A stretch of 64,000 nucleotides of DNA from Marthasterias glacialis (GCA_911728455.2 OU452225.1:11692731-11756730), one strand, 5' to 3'. Positions 12,701 through 27,700 are shown, numbered from the stretch's first letter. Translations and numbers: made by a program. The notes: generated by a model not told the origin, from the letters alone.

Positions 12701-15700
12701 TGTCCTTGAGCAAGATACTTTACCATAATTGCTTTGTCCTTCGGACGGGACATTAAGCCGTAGGTCCCGTGTACTAGGATTGGTAGTGCACGCAAAAGAA
12801 CCCAGAACACTTATCATGGAAGAGTAGGGGAATTACCCTGATGTTTCTGGTTCACATGGCAAGCACCCTTATCTACAGGTTTCCTCAGGCTTGAGAGCTA
12901 CAGTGACTAAGTTCACTTATGAGGCAGCCTTGGTTTCATTACCAGAAACATACTTGTATAATAATAATAATAACTTTCATAGCAAACCATTTGATCTTTT
13001 GTCTGTTTTTCTCCTGTCACAGTTTAAGGCTTTCCCTGTTGCACAGCACGAAGGAAGTACGTAGTGCAGGCATCCGTGCGCTACGCTACCTACTTCAAGA
13101 TGAGACAAGTCTACAAGCGATGTTAACGTTACACATTGACTACCTGATCATGAGATCATTGGACATCTGTCTCTCTAATGATGTGGAGAGAGTACAAGCC
13201 ATTAGGTTCATTCGAAGAGTAAGTTTGTAATTAAAGACTGTGCTAATGTGCAGAGAATTTTTTACTGCCAAGCGAAAATTAGCAGGCAACCAGTCAAAAA
13301 CAATACACATTACATGGTTTTGTGGCTGGTAACCCGTTCCATTAAGCATATGTGCTAAATAGCTTTATGAAAGAAGGCCCTGACGTCATCACCGCACTAA
13401 ATGTTGGTTGCGGAGTCTGCTTCCCCGTGTGTTGTGTAATGCACGTAGAGGAATCCAGTGCCCTTATTGCAAAGAGAAGGGGTTCACCCCGGTGTTCCTG
13501 GTTTGATCGGCTGCAGATTGCACCACAGCACCTTGTAAAACCATTACATGGTGCTATGTAAAGGAGCAGGTCTCATACTTCAAATCGTAACTCCGCATAC
13601 CTTGCAGGAAAAAATACTGAGCGCTTTGAGATGCCCATCTGGTTTACAAAGTGCTACACATATATATAAGGACTGCATATTTTTATTATTATTTTTTATT
13701 AGACGTAGCACCCAGTCCTGACAACATTAAAGCTAATGTTCTTTATTTGTGTGAGCGAGAAACATTACACTATTCCTGAGCCCTCAAGTGTCCCAGGCTC
13801 CCAAGTGTCTTTACACTTGACCCAAGCCTCTGCGTTCCTTACAGCAATAACGGTGAAGTGTTTTACTGAGGAAACTCAAGTGCCAAAATGTGCAACAACA
13901 AAATTAGAACTATGAAATTATTATTATAACAACTCATGTGGTTAGTTGTGAACAGTGGCGTAGCCAAGGGGGAGGGGGGGGCCACGTGCCTCCCCACAAA
14001 TTTCCAGTGCCCCCCAGGTGCCCCCCTAAAAAAAATGCAGATACATGTAATTCATTAGAAAACATGGTACCTTGGCCCCTCCCCCCCCCACTGAGAAGCA
14101 ATGCCTCCCCCCCCCTGTTGCCCCCCCCCCCAAGAAAAAATCCTGGCTATGCCGCTGGTCGTGAAAGAGTTAAACTATGTGTGCCGAACTACCTTGTCCA
14201 TATGCCATGAAAGTGAATCAGCTAAAAGTAGCCCACAAAAAGCAGGCCTTGGTCATAATGTGCCATCACTGGAGGAAGGAGAAATGTTAAGAAAGGCTTT
14301 TGCTACCAAAACAGTACATCAGGCAGATGTATGATAACAATGAAATCTAGATGTTTTGGTTGCATTCCTTGTTCCACCAGTGACGTCACATCATGAGCAA
14401 GGCCTGTGTGGGCGTTCCTGGAGAGCGTTGTTTTAAATGAATTGTAGCGTGTCGCGGCCGAGCGGTTTAGTGCATCGGACTCAACTTCTGGTGGCTAAGT
14501 CATCAGGATGTGGGTTCGAATCCCGGTCACGACACTTGTGTCCTCGAGCAAGACACTTGACCATAATTGCTTCAAACAGGGGGAAGAGGCAGTTATGTTT
14601 GTCTCGCAATGGATTCATTTACCCCTCCCTGTTCTTAGCTGTGCTGTGAAGAGACTTCCGTTTATATCTCTCCATGTCTTGTTTCTGCACATTGGGGCAG
14701 GTTTCTATTCCTTCAAAAAGTAGCCCACACCTTTGGACCTTGTGACGTGCAAATTGCACTAAAAAAAAAATCACTTTCAAAATGAATATAAAGGGGAAAG
14801 TAACAGGTGTATTTTCAGCTGATTCGTTATTTATTAATTACAAAATTTTACATGATATGTACAACGTAGTACAGCAGACATCCTTTAAAGTCTGTGATTT
14901 ATTTCTTATTTTATTTTAAAAAAAAACACACATAAATTGAGCATTAGTTGTGTTCAATACTTTATTGAATGATGACCAGCTACTGAAGGCATTTACTTCA
15001 TATTTGTCCATTCCTCCATATCGACAGATAATTGCCATTGCCCCAGCGTTATGCCCAATCTCATTGGTTCACACCTTGGTTGCTATCGGCAATGATGGTG
15101 AGAAGATGAGAGATAGAATGGTACGGTCATCCCTTGAGACACTCTGTGAACTAGGTGAGAACATTCTTCCTCAGAAACATCCGAGCCTTTGATTTTAAAT
15201 AGGTTTTGAGGCATTGCATGGTGAGGTATCAATGTATATTTGGTTTGCGGTAACACCATGTGATTATGTCTACTTTGCTATACCCACTAGATTGTTCTTG
15301 TGAGAACTTGTCCTGTTATTATTCTACTACTGCGGAGTAGATTTTCAGAGTTTTGGGGGAACAACTTAGTTCTGAAAAGAACTATCCTGCTTATTAAGTA
15401 CTACCTGGGGAGGTAGGAAATCAGCCGGGACTACTACTGCTTTCGATTAGTGGATTGAGGGGACTCCTCGGATAACTTCATTGCCGCGGAGTGAGTTTAA
15501 TAGTTGGTCTCAACGTTTCAGCTAGCCTGCTCTAGTCATTGTCAGGAGTCCTTTGATTTCAGCCTTTGATAAAGACACGACTGGGATCGTTTCATGAGGC
15601 TATTAGTAATTCTAATTTCTGCATTTACAGGTTGTTTTGGTTTGTGAGCATTTTGCAACAGCTTGTCGTTTTGTTTTAATAGAAATATCTTACCTACTCC

Positions 15701-18700
15701 CAAACTCTTCAAAATCCACCCCTGTTGGGTTGATGGATTCTGGAAGAACAGACATTCATAAGGCAGTCCAAAAAGTCGACTGTTAATTTCTTGCAAAGGC
15801 AGGAAGGTTCGTGTTGCTTTTTTAATTTACTTGGGCAGTATTTCAGGCTTGCAGTTTTTTCAGGATGTTTACACAAATCTCTCTTTGTCATCAAGGAGAG
15901 GAAGACATAAATGTAGCTCCTTGGTTTCTGTACTATTTAGTTGTGGCGGTCGAGAAAGTCGCTAAAATCCTCTGAAATGTGACCATCTGTAAGTTCAGGA
16001 GTATCAAATACAGATTGCTACTCATCCTTGGGATTATTCCGATTAAATCACAATCACATTTATCGACTGTCTCACTCACTCAGATTTTCCTTCTTATTCG
16101 ACTCAAAATGCCAGTTCCTCTTACCAAGACATACAGGCATTTCTCACACTCTTCACCTGTATTCTGGAACTTGTGGCCACACAGCATAAAAATTGCTTAG
16201 ACTGAAAATCAGTTCAAATCTCTTTCTCACAACTCATTTATTCAAGTAGATCATAGTTATTTCTATGCCTGGTTGCCAATGGACATGTGCATGTACAGTT
16301 TATACAATTTTGTTTGTGATTGTGAATCCATTATGAAGTTCTCTGAGATGCTGTGTGAGGTGCTATTGTATCATGATTCATGAGATATGAGTGGACCCAA
16401 AGTGACCTTTGACCTTGAGCAATACAGGTTCTTTTTAATTAAAAAACAAAGTTGTCTGTCTTTTCAGCAATAAAAAACACGGAGGTGTTTGCGGTAGCAG
16501 GTGGTTTGGCAACGTTGGTTCAGAATATCTTAGACTCCCAGCACCTGAGAATCAACGAGGCCATCATGCTGACGGTTCTTCATCTTCTTAATCATCCACA
16601 AACTCGCAAGTTCATCAGACTCAATGTGGATATAGAGGTAGGACAAATAGATCATAATGACACCAACCTCGTTCCCAGGGGTAATTGATCTCGCCGCACC
16701 TTTTTTTTTGTACCGAGGTTGGCTAGATCGAAACCCCTGGAATTGTGACAAGAAAGTCTCCCATAATATGGGAGATTTTAATTAGGCCTGTGGCCTATCC
16801 ACTTGATGCGCCGCTCAAATATGGTATCCCGCAAAATTGGCATCATTAATCATAGAGCAACTGGTCCCCTCTCATTCTTCTTTGATTTGTGACCTGTCTA
16901 ACTGTATGCAGTTTATGGTGACCGTGTAAAAAGAAATCATTTGAATTATGATCGGGTCAAAATTCTTGCATTTTGACACGAGCGTACCAGCGCCCTAGGG
17001 GCGCTCAAATGTTTTTAACAAGCGTGCGCGCATAGCAGTCAGTTTTGGGAGCCAATCACCATTGTTTTTCGGTGCTTCCCTTCCAGGGGTCAGAGACAAG
17101 AGGTATCGATTCGGCGTGCTGCCCGTGGTGGCAAGGTTGTAATGACACAGTTTAAAACTGAGTGGTTACAAATATTAAAGCTATATAAAACAATAGTTGC
17201 TTGGCATCCTAATGGACTGTCAAAAATGCCCCCCAAAACTTAAACAAAATGTTGATAATTTCTTGTTAAAACAATTACCATGGAAACTCAAAAAGAGTTT
17301 GCACTGTAGCGTAAAGCATAAACAGACTGTTTACCTGTCATGTTCATCGCCTGCAGTTGGTGCAGTGATAACCCAACAGAATCTGACCAGGTAGTGGTAG
17401 AAGTAGTATACTGCTCATCGCACGCTGCTGATTGGTCTGCACCAGACTTCCCTTTTCTTTCTGTCGTGGTAGTCTGGGTACCAGCCTGTTTTTATTTTCA
17501 TCTCACATCAATGTAAGGGTACAACCAAAATATTACTACTCAAAGTCAAAGTGCTTGATATAATGTGTCTGTCATGATGACTATTTTGTGCTGATTTGGT
17601 TGATTTACAGCAAGTCATAGCACCATATACAGATGTACACTACAGGCATCATGGAGATGCCAATGAACAAACAAGGTAAACTAAACTATGGAGTGTTTAC
17701 TTAAACTCTATAAAGTTTCTTGTAATATGTGACTCAGCCTGTGTAAATGAGACACTTGGAGGTAAAAATTTAAGTCCAAAGTTCATCATGTAGGGCATCT
17801 TCCAAGGATTAAAAAGACACCACACTGACCTCTACAGAGTTGACTGTTCTGGATTGGAACCATAAACTCTGTAGAGGTCAGTGTGGTGTCGTTTTAATCC
17901 TTGGAAGATGCCCTACATGATGAAATTGAAATTTACATTTTGACTTCAAAGTGTCTCATTCACACAGGCTGAGTCACATATGTGACGCCCCACGCCAACA
18001 TCAGGTACATCTTGGAAATAGTGAATAACATAATCATTATGTATTACAGCATCTTCCAATGAAAGATTAACCTACATAGGTGAAATCATAAATTCATAAA
18101 TACTTATTTTTATTTGGCAAATCAAGTATTAAGAACCAAGTGTAGGGGAATGCTCTCTCACACATCTCAGACGGAACAATTTCTGAGGAGTATTGTTACT
18201 GGTGTCTGGTTGACAAACATGTGAGTCTTTAGATTAAAAAAAACCCAAGAAAACAAACCTTACGAATCATGTACCTTTGATTTAAAGTTGGTATTGGTAG
18301 TTGATAAGCTGCCCCATGTAGATGTTTGATTGATGTTGATAGTACATGTTGGGATGATTTCGTTCAAAGTTCAAAGTTAACTTCCAAATGTTGCTTACTG
18401 ATTCTCATATTTGTGGTTTTAGCGAGGAGCGTGAAATGAGGCATGCGGCAAGTCGGATGGCTATCGTTACGCTCATCAGATCCTGGCCAGGTAAGGACAA
18501 CATGCGTGTGATTTCTCAGGACTTTTTCCCGACTCCTTGAGCATTCAAATTTTCTTGAAAGAAGTGAAACAGTCACCAAGTGGAGAAAGAAATAGTCCAC
18601 ATTGTGTCTAAACCTGTAGTTTTGTATTTGTGGTTATGCACAGAGTCTGTAAACCCCTTGAGTTGTATTATCTGGGCGGTTTTGGGTCTAGAATAAGGGG

Positions 18701-21700
18701 GAACCCAGGCCTGCAAGCCATTTTCAGGAATTTTCACATTTGACAACTCTCATCCCTGGGACAAACAAAAAACAACAACAACAACAAAAACAACCCCAAA
18801 CAAACAAACAGAAACAAATTTGAAAATAAATGAAACAAAGAAAAAAAGAAGCAAACACTCAAACAAACACATTTACTAGTTTTCCTCTTATTTTTCTGTG
18901 AAATTACTTATCTGTAAAACTTTCGTAGATTTGCTGAAAGACTGAGTTCAGGATTGGTAATTATGGATCGCAAAAACAAAATGTGAAATACCAGTCGCAA
19001 AAAATGTGTTTAAAAAAACATGAATAAGGACAAACGGAATCAGCACACAGAGTTGCTGTTCCTGCAGAGCTTGAATCAATATGTGTGGGAGTATCCGGTA
19101 ATAAAACAATAACAAAGAGTTTGATAAATGTGCATTATATTGACCTGAGGATATTTAAAGTACTGGGTTTTGTTTTGTTGCCTTTTAAATGAAAAACACA
19201 AGACAAGAGGTCCACTCGAGGTGAGGGCTCCGGCTAAAATATTGAAAAGTTAAAGGGAGAGTTGATGTCTGTTCACATTTCATTGTCAAAATGGTTGATA
19301 CATCATTGGTTTTTGGAAGAGTATGTGAAGTCCCATCCCCTAGGTTTCAATGAATGGATCAAACAACCAACCTGTGAAAATTTCATCATACCTTAGGTCA
19401 CGATTTAGGGGGATGGGAAATAAGAAAAAAAGAAGAAGGAAAAAACGGTGGATGTTTGTGTCAGAGAATTGTGTTTCAGGCTTATTTGGATTGCAGCAAT
19501 CACAGTCAGCAATAGTGAATTTAGGTCTGCAAATGCTTTTTTTTTTTGTTCTCGGCTGTGACATTATTCTGAGGGCAATAATTACCGGGACGGTTGGTAC
19601 TTGATTAAACTTTAGGGTTAGGGTGAGCTCCCAGATTGCCAGGGATCAATTTTTTTTTCTCCAGGACTACCAAATCCTATATTTTACTTCTAGTTTTTAA
19701 TGAAGGGTATGTGAAATGGACTTTTTATTCGTTGCAAATTAAGAAATGCATTTTTGAAGTGTAAATACACACTTTTTTTCGAAAAATGTTTCTTATAAAC
19801 ATTTTAAAATTAGTTTTGAAGATTTTTAAGTACCAACTCGGCCCCTCCAGTGGGAGCATTAATTTGCATAAACATAAGCGAACTTGTGACATAATGTCGG
19901 GAGCTTCTGTCGCCTGTGCACAGCCTGACTGAGCTGCCGATCTGACGTCTTGAGTCTTGTGTGTATTTTGAGTCAAGTGGAAATGTTAACGTAGCAAAGT
20001 TAAAATTAGCAATAATCAAGGGACCAGACCGGGGCCTTCGTTTTTTCCTGACCTTCATCAGGAAGACTACCACACATTCATTTTTTAATTGATGGATAAA
20101 CTCTCCTTGTGATCTCAAATAACAAAAAAACAAGTTGTACTCACGTTTATGGAACAAAAGCACACAATGAAAAGAAATTTAGCCTGTTCATTTTAATGGA
20201 CATCTGCTGTCAATTAAGGGAATGACATTGTGATGAATCGGTTTTTAACAAATTGTTTAAATAAGGTGAGGCCTGGTTCTTGATAATTTTACCGAGACGA
20301 AGTCGAGGTAGAATTATCAAGAACCTTACCTCACCATGGTTAATAAACAACTAGTTGAAAACCGATTCAACACACTTTTATTCCTATTCATGAATACCTT
20401 TCTTTTAAAAACATCCCAAAACCTTTAAAAACTTAGGAAAATCCGTCAGTTTAGCCTTGGCTCACCTCGGGGTGATCAAGAGAGTTTGATAGAATTGTTG
20501 GTGTTCCTCCATAGTCTATCGGGCTACTTAAACAGTGATTGGAAAACTGGCGATGTTTGTTAATATTATTATTATATCTTTCTGGTAATGAAACCAAGGG
20601 ACCCTCAAAAGTGACTAGCACTGTGACCCGTAGGCCTGAAGGTACCTGTGTAGAGAAGATGTTGAAGAAATGTCAGTTTTATGTGGGAGGAAAACCCCAC
20701 ATTGGGAAAACCCACACGATCAGGTAGGGACTGAAAACCCAATCCACATGCAAGGTGTGTCCGAGATTCTAACTGGGGGTCACTGAGGTGAAAGGCAGGG
20801 AAAGAAACCGCTGAGCCAACCTGAATGCTCGTAACAATGTGATCATCACATTAGGGTAGTAAAAAAAAAAAAAATACACATGAAAATTCAGAAAAAACAG
20901 AGCATGAAGATAATGAGTGGGTGTGTTGAGTCATTCTCATGACCTGGACAAGGCTTACTGTCTACTCGCTTACTAAGATGTAAAGGAGGGGAAACTGAGA
21001 CGTCCGATGAGGCTGAATACCATGTGTTGTCATGTGTGACAACCTACCCTGGGATGATGTTTCCAACTTAAAGATGAATCTTGAGACGTTAATGTGGACT
21101 TAGTTTTTCTCTTTTGCATTTTCATTGCTACACATTGTTAAAACGGTTGAACAGAAAAGAGTTTTTTTGGAGGGGGGTAATTAAGAAATCCTGCACTGCT
21201 CAAAATTCTATTCTTGAAATAAGAAAAACAAAACTTATTTCAAGAAAAATATTCTTGTGCCACTCCCTGGAAAATGTTTCTATTAAAAATTTTTGGAAGT
21301 GACACAAAAGATTATTTTTGAACTAAGATTTGTTCTTATTTCAAGAATACCATTTTTAGCAGTGTAACAAAGTAACTGTTTGGAATTATATCCCTTGTCA
21401 ATGTGGCTGAGTTACAGATCTTTGGACAGAAAATATTTTGTTCTTCTTTTGAAGAATTGACTAGAGCAGGATTTGAACCTGCGACCTCCGGGTTTACGTG
21501 TCAGTGCTCTACCAACTGAGCTAACCACATGTAGCTCTGTGTTTGTGGTCTTCCTGTTTAGTCAATGTCTTTGTTCAGGGGGGCGCCAGTTATATTTTCT
21601 TCCCTCTTTTTTGGAAATGTGAAGTTGTTCTTTCATCTTGGATACATGCATATGCAATGGTTATGTCAAGTGTGTATAATGCTGCTAGGGTTTTGTATAC

Positions 21701-24700
21701 GTGTAGGTACAATGAAAACCTGAAACCCGTTGGTAAGTGATGACGTTTCGGAGCCGCCAAGTACAATGTAAACAAATGGTATACATACATGTACATTAAC
21801 ATTTATCACACTGCACGCCAATATGAGCATGCTCCACAATGCAGATTTCCATTTTATGGATAATAAATGATACAATGTATGAAATGAAAAGGGTAAATAT
21901 TTGGCTGATTAAATGAAAGTCGTAGTAATAATAGTATGTGTCGTGCTTTGTAACCTTTGACATGACAATTTTCCACATGACAGAGTGGGTCTTATCAGCA
22001 GTTGATTTTATCCCAATTTATCCTCTTTTAGGCATGATCCGACTATGTCAGCCAGAGGCCAGTGGGCTTCACTCATTAATGTCAATCTTATGTATACCAC
22101 ATGATGAAAACAGGGTAAGTTATCATTGGGTTTTTTTTTTGTATTAATTTTTATATATTTTTTTTTTTGAGGGGGGAAGGGGGCATTTCAGAAGAAGGTT
22201 CCCAGGAGTTTCAATAACTGTGAAATTTGACCTGTTAATAATATAATTTAAGAGTCAAGTTCTTCTCTGGAATTAAAAAACTTATTTGTAACTGTAGCAG
22301 TTTCTTGTATTATTATTATTTGTACAATTTAAAGGTTTGATACAGGATTGGTGTTCATAAAAAAAAAAATTATATTGGTATCAGTCTGAAAGCTGACTGA
22401 TTATGAAGTTCATACCAGTACCAATCTTCCATAGAAATATTTGTGTCTGAAATACTGTCAAAGTCAAGAAAATAGAATTTGAAGACCTCGATTTTAATTT
22501 TGATTGTAACAATCGAAATTAACGACAATGTGTTTACATGCTGAAAACTGTGCACGGTTTTTCACTATTTTCTCCTTACTCGGACGACGGATTGAGCCCA
22601 AATTTTCACAGGTTTGTTTTTTCATGTATATATTGAATCAGACAAAGTAAGAACACTGCACTATCAGCTTTACCAATCCTGTATTTTACCTTTAAGAAAA
22701 ATTTAATCAAAAAATTTTAAACTTTATTGCACAATGTAGGTTTATCGGTGTGTTCTTGTGAGCTAATTGTAAAAACGACCGTTTGCTTTCTTTTTTAACA
22801 CAGAGATATCTTCTTCAAGTCTTGTTTGATATTTTCTACATCCCGATACCTGACTGGACAGATGACTTTGATGTGGCTCTTCAGAGTATAGGTAATTTCC
22901 AATTGGATGGTCGGGTGGGCGTAGTGGTTATTTTTTCCTCGCCTTCCACCTCTAGGACCTTGGATCGACTCCCGCCGGGGGCACTATGTGGATTGGGTTT
23001 CCGGTCTCTACCCGATTGCGTGGGTTTTCCCTGGAAATTTCCCTGGGGTTTTCCTCCCACATCTAAAACTACTTCATGGGGTTCTTGGCTAGTATAGTGG
23101 TTAAGTTTGCTTTCTGAGAATCCTTGGCTTCACAACCAGAATTAATAAAATAAAAAAAAATAAAAAAATAGAAATAAAAATAAAATCAATTTTAAAATGA
23201 AAATGAGATTGTTGTGAATTGAAAATCTGACTTTAATGTTTTTGGATTTATTTATTTTATTTTTTTTTTTTTTTGGGGGGGGGGGAAATGTAGTGAATGA
23301 GATATGTGTCAGAGGAGGTATCTTGGGACTTCACTTCTGTGTCTTTTTTTTAAGTTTGATTCTGCTCTGATTGGTACTTGAGAGATTCTGTGAAAAAAAA
23401 AAAAAAAAAAAAATCATTTATATTGCGCAAATTCCATATTAATATGATCAAATGCGCATTACAATGTGTATAATATATGCTCCAAACATGCTCAGAGGTG
23501 GCGCATGAAGCAGCCAAACCAGAAACACCGGGGCAAGCCCTTCTCTTTTACGATAAGTGTTCTCTGGGTGTTTTAGGTGCATTACACAACGCACAGGACC
23601 TACAGTTTTACGTCCCATCCGAAAGACGTGGGCTCGATGGTACAGAGCCCTATCATGTCCCAGACATCGTTTTTGAAAATCTTGCCGGCCTTTTTCACAA
23701 ATTTTTTTGTCTTTTCTTTTTTTCTATATTTTTATTTGTATCCCCGTGGACACTTTTGGAAAACTATGTTTTCAACAAGACACAAATAAGTGTCAATAAA
23801 TAAAAATGTACGTGGTTTGTTGAATTAAATTTACAACAAGTCGGTCACACTCTCTTGTAATAATTTTGAAATGCCCTTTGATTGGTCTACTTGGCTTGGA
23901 AGAGCACCTACTATAAATGCACATCGTTTTAAACATGTTTCCATAACTTGTTGATGCACTGTAATTTTGTGTTCCCGTGTAGATCGTTACGAGATGCAGT
24001 CATCGTGGTCTTTAACTGAGGGTTTCGTTGTAGAAGAAGGGAAAGCTATTCTACCCCACCGAGCGGCCACAAGAACCAACCTGACAGAGAACCAGCTAGC
24101 GCTGATATTACTGGCATTCACTAACGCTGGACTTCTAGAGGTACAAATAATCTTTCTAAAAATGTTCTTGTTGCTTGCGAAAATGAAAAATTTTCTCGTC
24201 CACTAAAAGACCTCCGGACAATAAAGTGTCATTTTTACAGTATTTCTATTTATATACATTTACCCTGGCCTGTCTTTGCAGGGCTCACCCTTAACACTAG
24301 CCTGGCGTACATTGTCTAGTAAAAAAACTGTTATGGGCTAGTAAACACCACTTCTCAACTTGCCCTGTGGGCTGCTAAAAACTGTGCAACGTACTTGTTT
24401 ATAATGCTCATACTTCTTCCTTTTCAGATGTGAATAATGCATGTGTTCACTTATTTTTGAGTGTGTGAGTGTAACCTCATTTGCCAGCTGAACTGGTTGT
24501 GATTGCTACCATTAGTATCAGAAAGATACATTTATGACAATACTTGTTTAAAATTTGGGCAACAAAAACTTCCTGGGGGCAAGTAAAATGCACAGTTTAC
24601 TAGCCCCTTGGGCTACTTTACAAAAAGCTTAAGCGCAAGGCCTGCTTTGAATGGTAGCTAGAAACTGTAGCTTTTGAATGTAAAAGGAAAAAAACTTCTG

Positions 24701-27700
24701 GCAATTTTGTTGTCCTGGGGAGTCCGTAAATGACTTTCATTGTTTAGCCTAACAAAATGCTACACAAAATGTGTCAGCTGCTACGCATAAATCACCACTT
24801 GCTACTCAATATTAGCATGAAGTGTGCACGAAACGTGTTCAATCTAAATATTGTACTGTGTAACATTGCTGGATGAAATCGCTCCCTGGGTGTTTAAGCG
24901 CTACACACTAAGGGTGGACCTGATAACAATAGATGTCCATACTGTGTAGGAACTTGAAACACTGTATGGACTTGCACACGTCCACACAGTGTTTATTCTA
25001 TACTATATTATATATTCTCGTTTTACTAAAAAAGGAAGCAGTTTCTGTACAGCATTGAATAGTTTAAAACCGAGTATTATGTTAAAGGGATGGGGTGTCC
25101 AAAAACCAGCTCTCAAAACACTTTCTAATAGAAATGGCGTTGGTTTGAAAGATTTCTTGTTCTTTACTGCACGGCGACAAAGGAATGTCCACTCAGTGTA
25201 TGTCACAAAGGACCGTATGTTTTTTAAGGTGTGAGTGAATAAAGTGGGAAGTTGTTTTATCGGCGTTTATTGAGAAGTAGAGGATGGAATTTACTCTTCC
25301 TAAAACCAATTATGTATTACCACCTGATATGTCTTACCCTTTGCATTGATGTCACACGCCGCTACTGTCTGCCTATGGTCTGCCATTTTTGGGGAGTCAA
25401 GTTGCACGTAAAGATACGGTGAGCATGCACACATGCGAGCATCGCCTAAAATGCTTACTACACAGTGCAACACATGTGAAACTGATTATGGCGCTGTCAG
25501 GATTTATAGTGGTGATGACGTCAAGTGAAGTGGGTCTTGAGGTGGACCGTCACCAGAAGGATCTTAACAGTGATTTTTTATTGTTGTCTTACTTTATAGA
25601 GTATTGTTGAAGTGATCACATCAGGCAGTGGGCATTTATCCATCATGGCCACCATCTTACTGGGTGAACTCTTACATATGGTGAGTCTTAAAAAGAAACC
25701 AGTGTTAAACCCTGTCTGGAGTAAGGCATTTTGCGTGTTAGATTCGAATAATGTCTGGTACCATGACTTGCTCAGTCGCATATTACTGCTTAAATTTGAA
25801 TTGCCCAGACTATAGACTGATCCGAGCAGCTCGTTCATGGGCGTTTACACCTCCGCAGCTGTGGCCGCCGCTCGCCGGCATCGACGCACATGTACAGTGA
25901 ATCCTCCATGTTGATTTGTACATGCGCGCTGCTGCACTATTGTCGTATCGCGCCTGTGTGGCGGCCATAGCTGAGGTGGTATAAAACACAGTAAATGGGC
26001 GCTGCTTAGTTTAGTGTACAGAAACGATTGCTACATGTATGTCACATGGTTTAAGGCGAGCTTTTGTGTAGCAAACTCCAGCTGGGTAAACCCCTGTTAC
26101 CATTGTGCCATGCACATTCATTCAAAATTGTGTATTGGGGTTCACCGTCTCTCAACATAACAACGCAAAAGCTTGCCCCCAAGCGTGTGACATAACAACT
26201 GTCAATATAGTCTGAGGTATACAAACTTAAGTGGTAACTTGTGACCAAGCAAGTCATTAACCAGACATTGTTCAAATCTAACTCGCAAATGGCTCATAAA
26301 GTGATTTCATGTCTTGCAGTGAATGTAACCCTCTAGAAGTAACGCTAATAATCTGGGGATTTTTATGGTGTTCTCACTCAGTGTTATCATAACACTTTAT
26401 TTTATTAATATCACAACACCAGTGTGAGCCATTGAAATAAACCAGAGAATGGGGACTTTTCCGCCATTGCTGTCATCTATGGAGCACAAAATACTCTACC
26501 CTCGGCATGCCTCAGCTGTGCCGAAACGCGTTCGGTTACCATCGCTGTGAAAGTGTAAATTAACAACGAGCGTGTTATGGCACCAACATGAACACACATA
26601 CACCGCGATCACTCCACTTCATGAGTGTTCACGTTACCTGTGGCGTTACCTCAGTTATTAGAGCAGTTACGCCCAATCACGCGAAAACACAACATATTAG
26701 GTGTACTACTTTGATGCGGTGTCTACTGCTCGATTTTAGGCAAATGTTGGATTTTCCGAGGGTACACTATTTAAGACGCGGTTACACAGGGTGATAAAGG
26801 AAGTTACTGCTCTGTGGTTTATTTCTATGGTGTGAACATTGGTAGCACGGTCTGACCTGGTGGCCTTTTGATTTTCTCTTCCAGGCGGATCATATCTTAC
26901 CACCAGAATGTGAGCAGCATCATCATTGTCTACCTACCCTCATGATCTTAGCAGCTTCGTTTGATGTACCTGTACTCCAGAGGAAGTAAGCCCATATATT
27001 TTTCTTAATGCCTGAAGCATTAATTAACGTTAGTTAAATTTTTTTGCAGACTTTCGCTTATTGCGGACTTGAACTGGCCTATCGTCACTGCCCAAGCTTG
27101 ATAGTCAAGCATAAAGACATCTGCTCCACAATGAAGAAAGTAATGGGTTCAATGGGATTGGAAACTTTGCATCAAAGATTATAGAGTGCGGAAGGCGCAA
27201 GATGGGGAACTCAGGCTGAAATGTGAAATACCACTGGATGCCATTTCAGCAAGTAACTCGTTTGATACAATAATAGATCAGTGCAGACAATGACCATTGC
27301 TATCGATGGTAAACAAAAAACTTCACTTGCTGAAATGGCGTCCATGTGTATTTCACGTTCCAACAATAGATAGAGCTTCAGTTGCCCATCTTGCGCCTTC
27401 AGTGCTCTTTAATCTTCGCTTTACATGGTGTGAAAACAATCTTTAAAAACCCCAAGTTTTGTGGTACACCACTTAATTATCTCTCTACAGAGTTGTAGTG
27501 GCTCTAAAACAGAACTGGCGATATATAACATTTGTATATGTCTGCAAAAAGTGGTAATGGTCTAACGTTTCGACCTTGGCAGAATAACCTTTGAGAAAGG
27601 CTGTGCTAGGATCAAAACGCAAGGCCATTATATCACAGATCATTTGGATTGGTGAGCAGTTTGCAACAGTTATCTCTTTTTAGAAACTCATCTGTTTCGA

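Larger units (their letters stand above)
6003..13022. other. RICTOR intron (exon 2 to 3), repeat-dense
   Basis: No exon was found. Holds, in order: a degraded tandem array, four 189-bp repeats, a 410-bp MITE, ATT microsatellite, a palindrome-bearing tandem array, tRNA-headed SINE, 'GTCCCCACAA'-rich DNA (11330-11640), SINE-D remnant (about 12030-12115) and a duplicated SINE tail (12478-12975). Confidence 0.7.
13219..15027. other. RICTOR intron (exon 3 to 4)
   Basis: No exon was found. Contains a 5'-truncated SINE-B (about 13390-13690), an inverted-repeat element with C-rich interior (13953-14160) and a SINE-B head (14448-14575). Confidence 0.7.
18491..22031. other. RICTOR intron (exon 7 to 8)
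   Basis: No exon was found. Contains A-rich DNA (18765-18880), an inverted repeat (20231-20372), SINE-A minus (20560-20823), SINE-C minus (21440-21590) and half of a palindromic repeat (21733-21815). 18900-20200 is otherwise featureless. Confidence 0.7.

Noticed and set aside
14448-14535. tRNA-Leu/Ser gene
   Set aside because: Followed by the SINE-B body sequence found in several other copies; stems are imperfect.
19612-19626. Telomere-like TTAGGGTTAGGG
   Set aside because: Only two units; chance or repeat fragment.
21460-21535. tRNA gene on the minus strand
   Set aside because: Same SINE-C family with degenerate anticodon arm.
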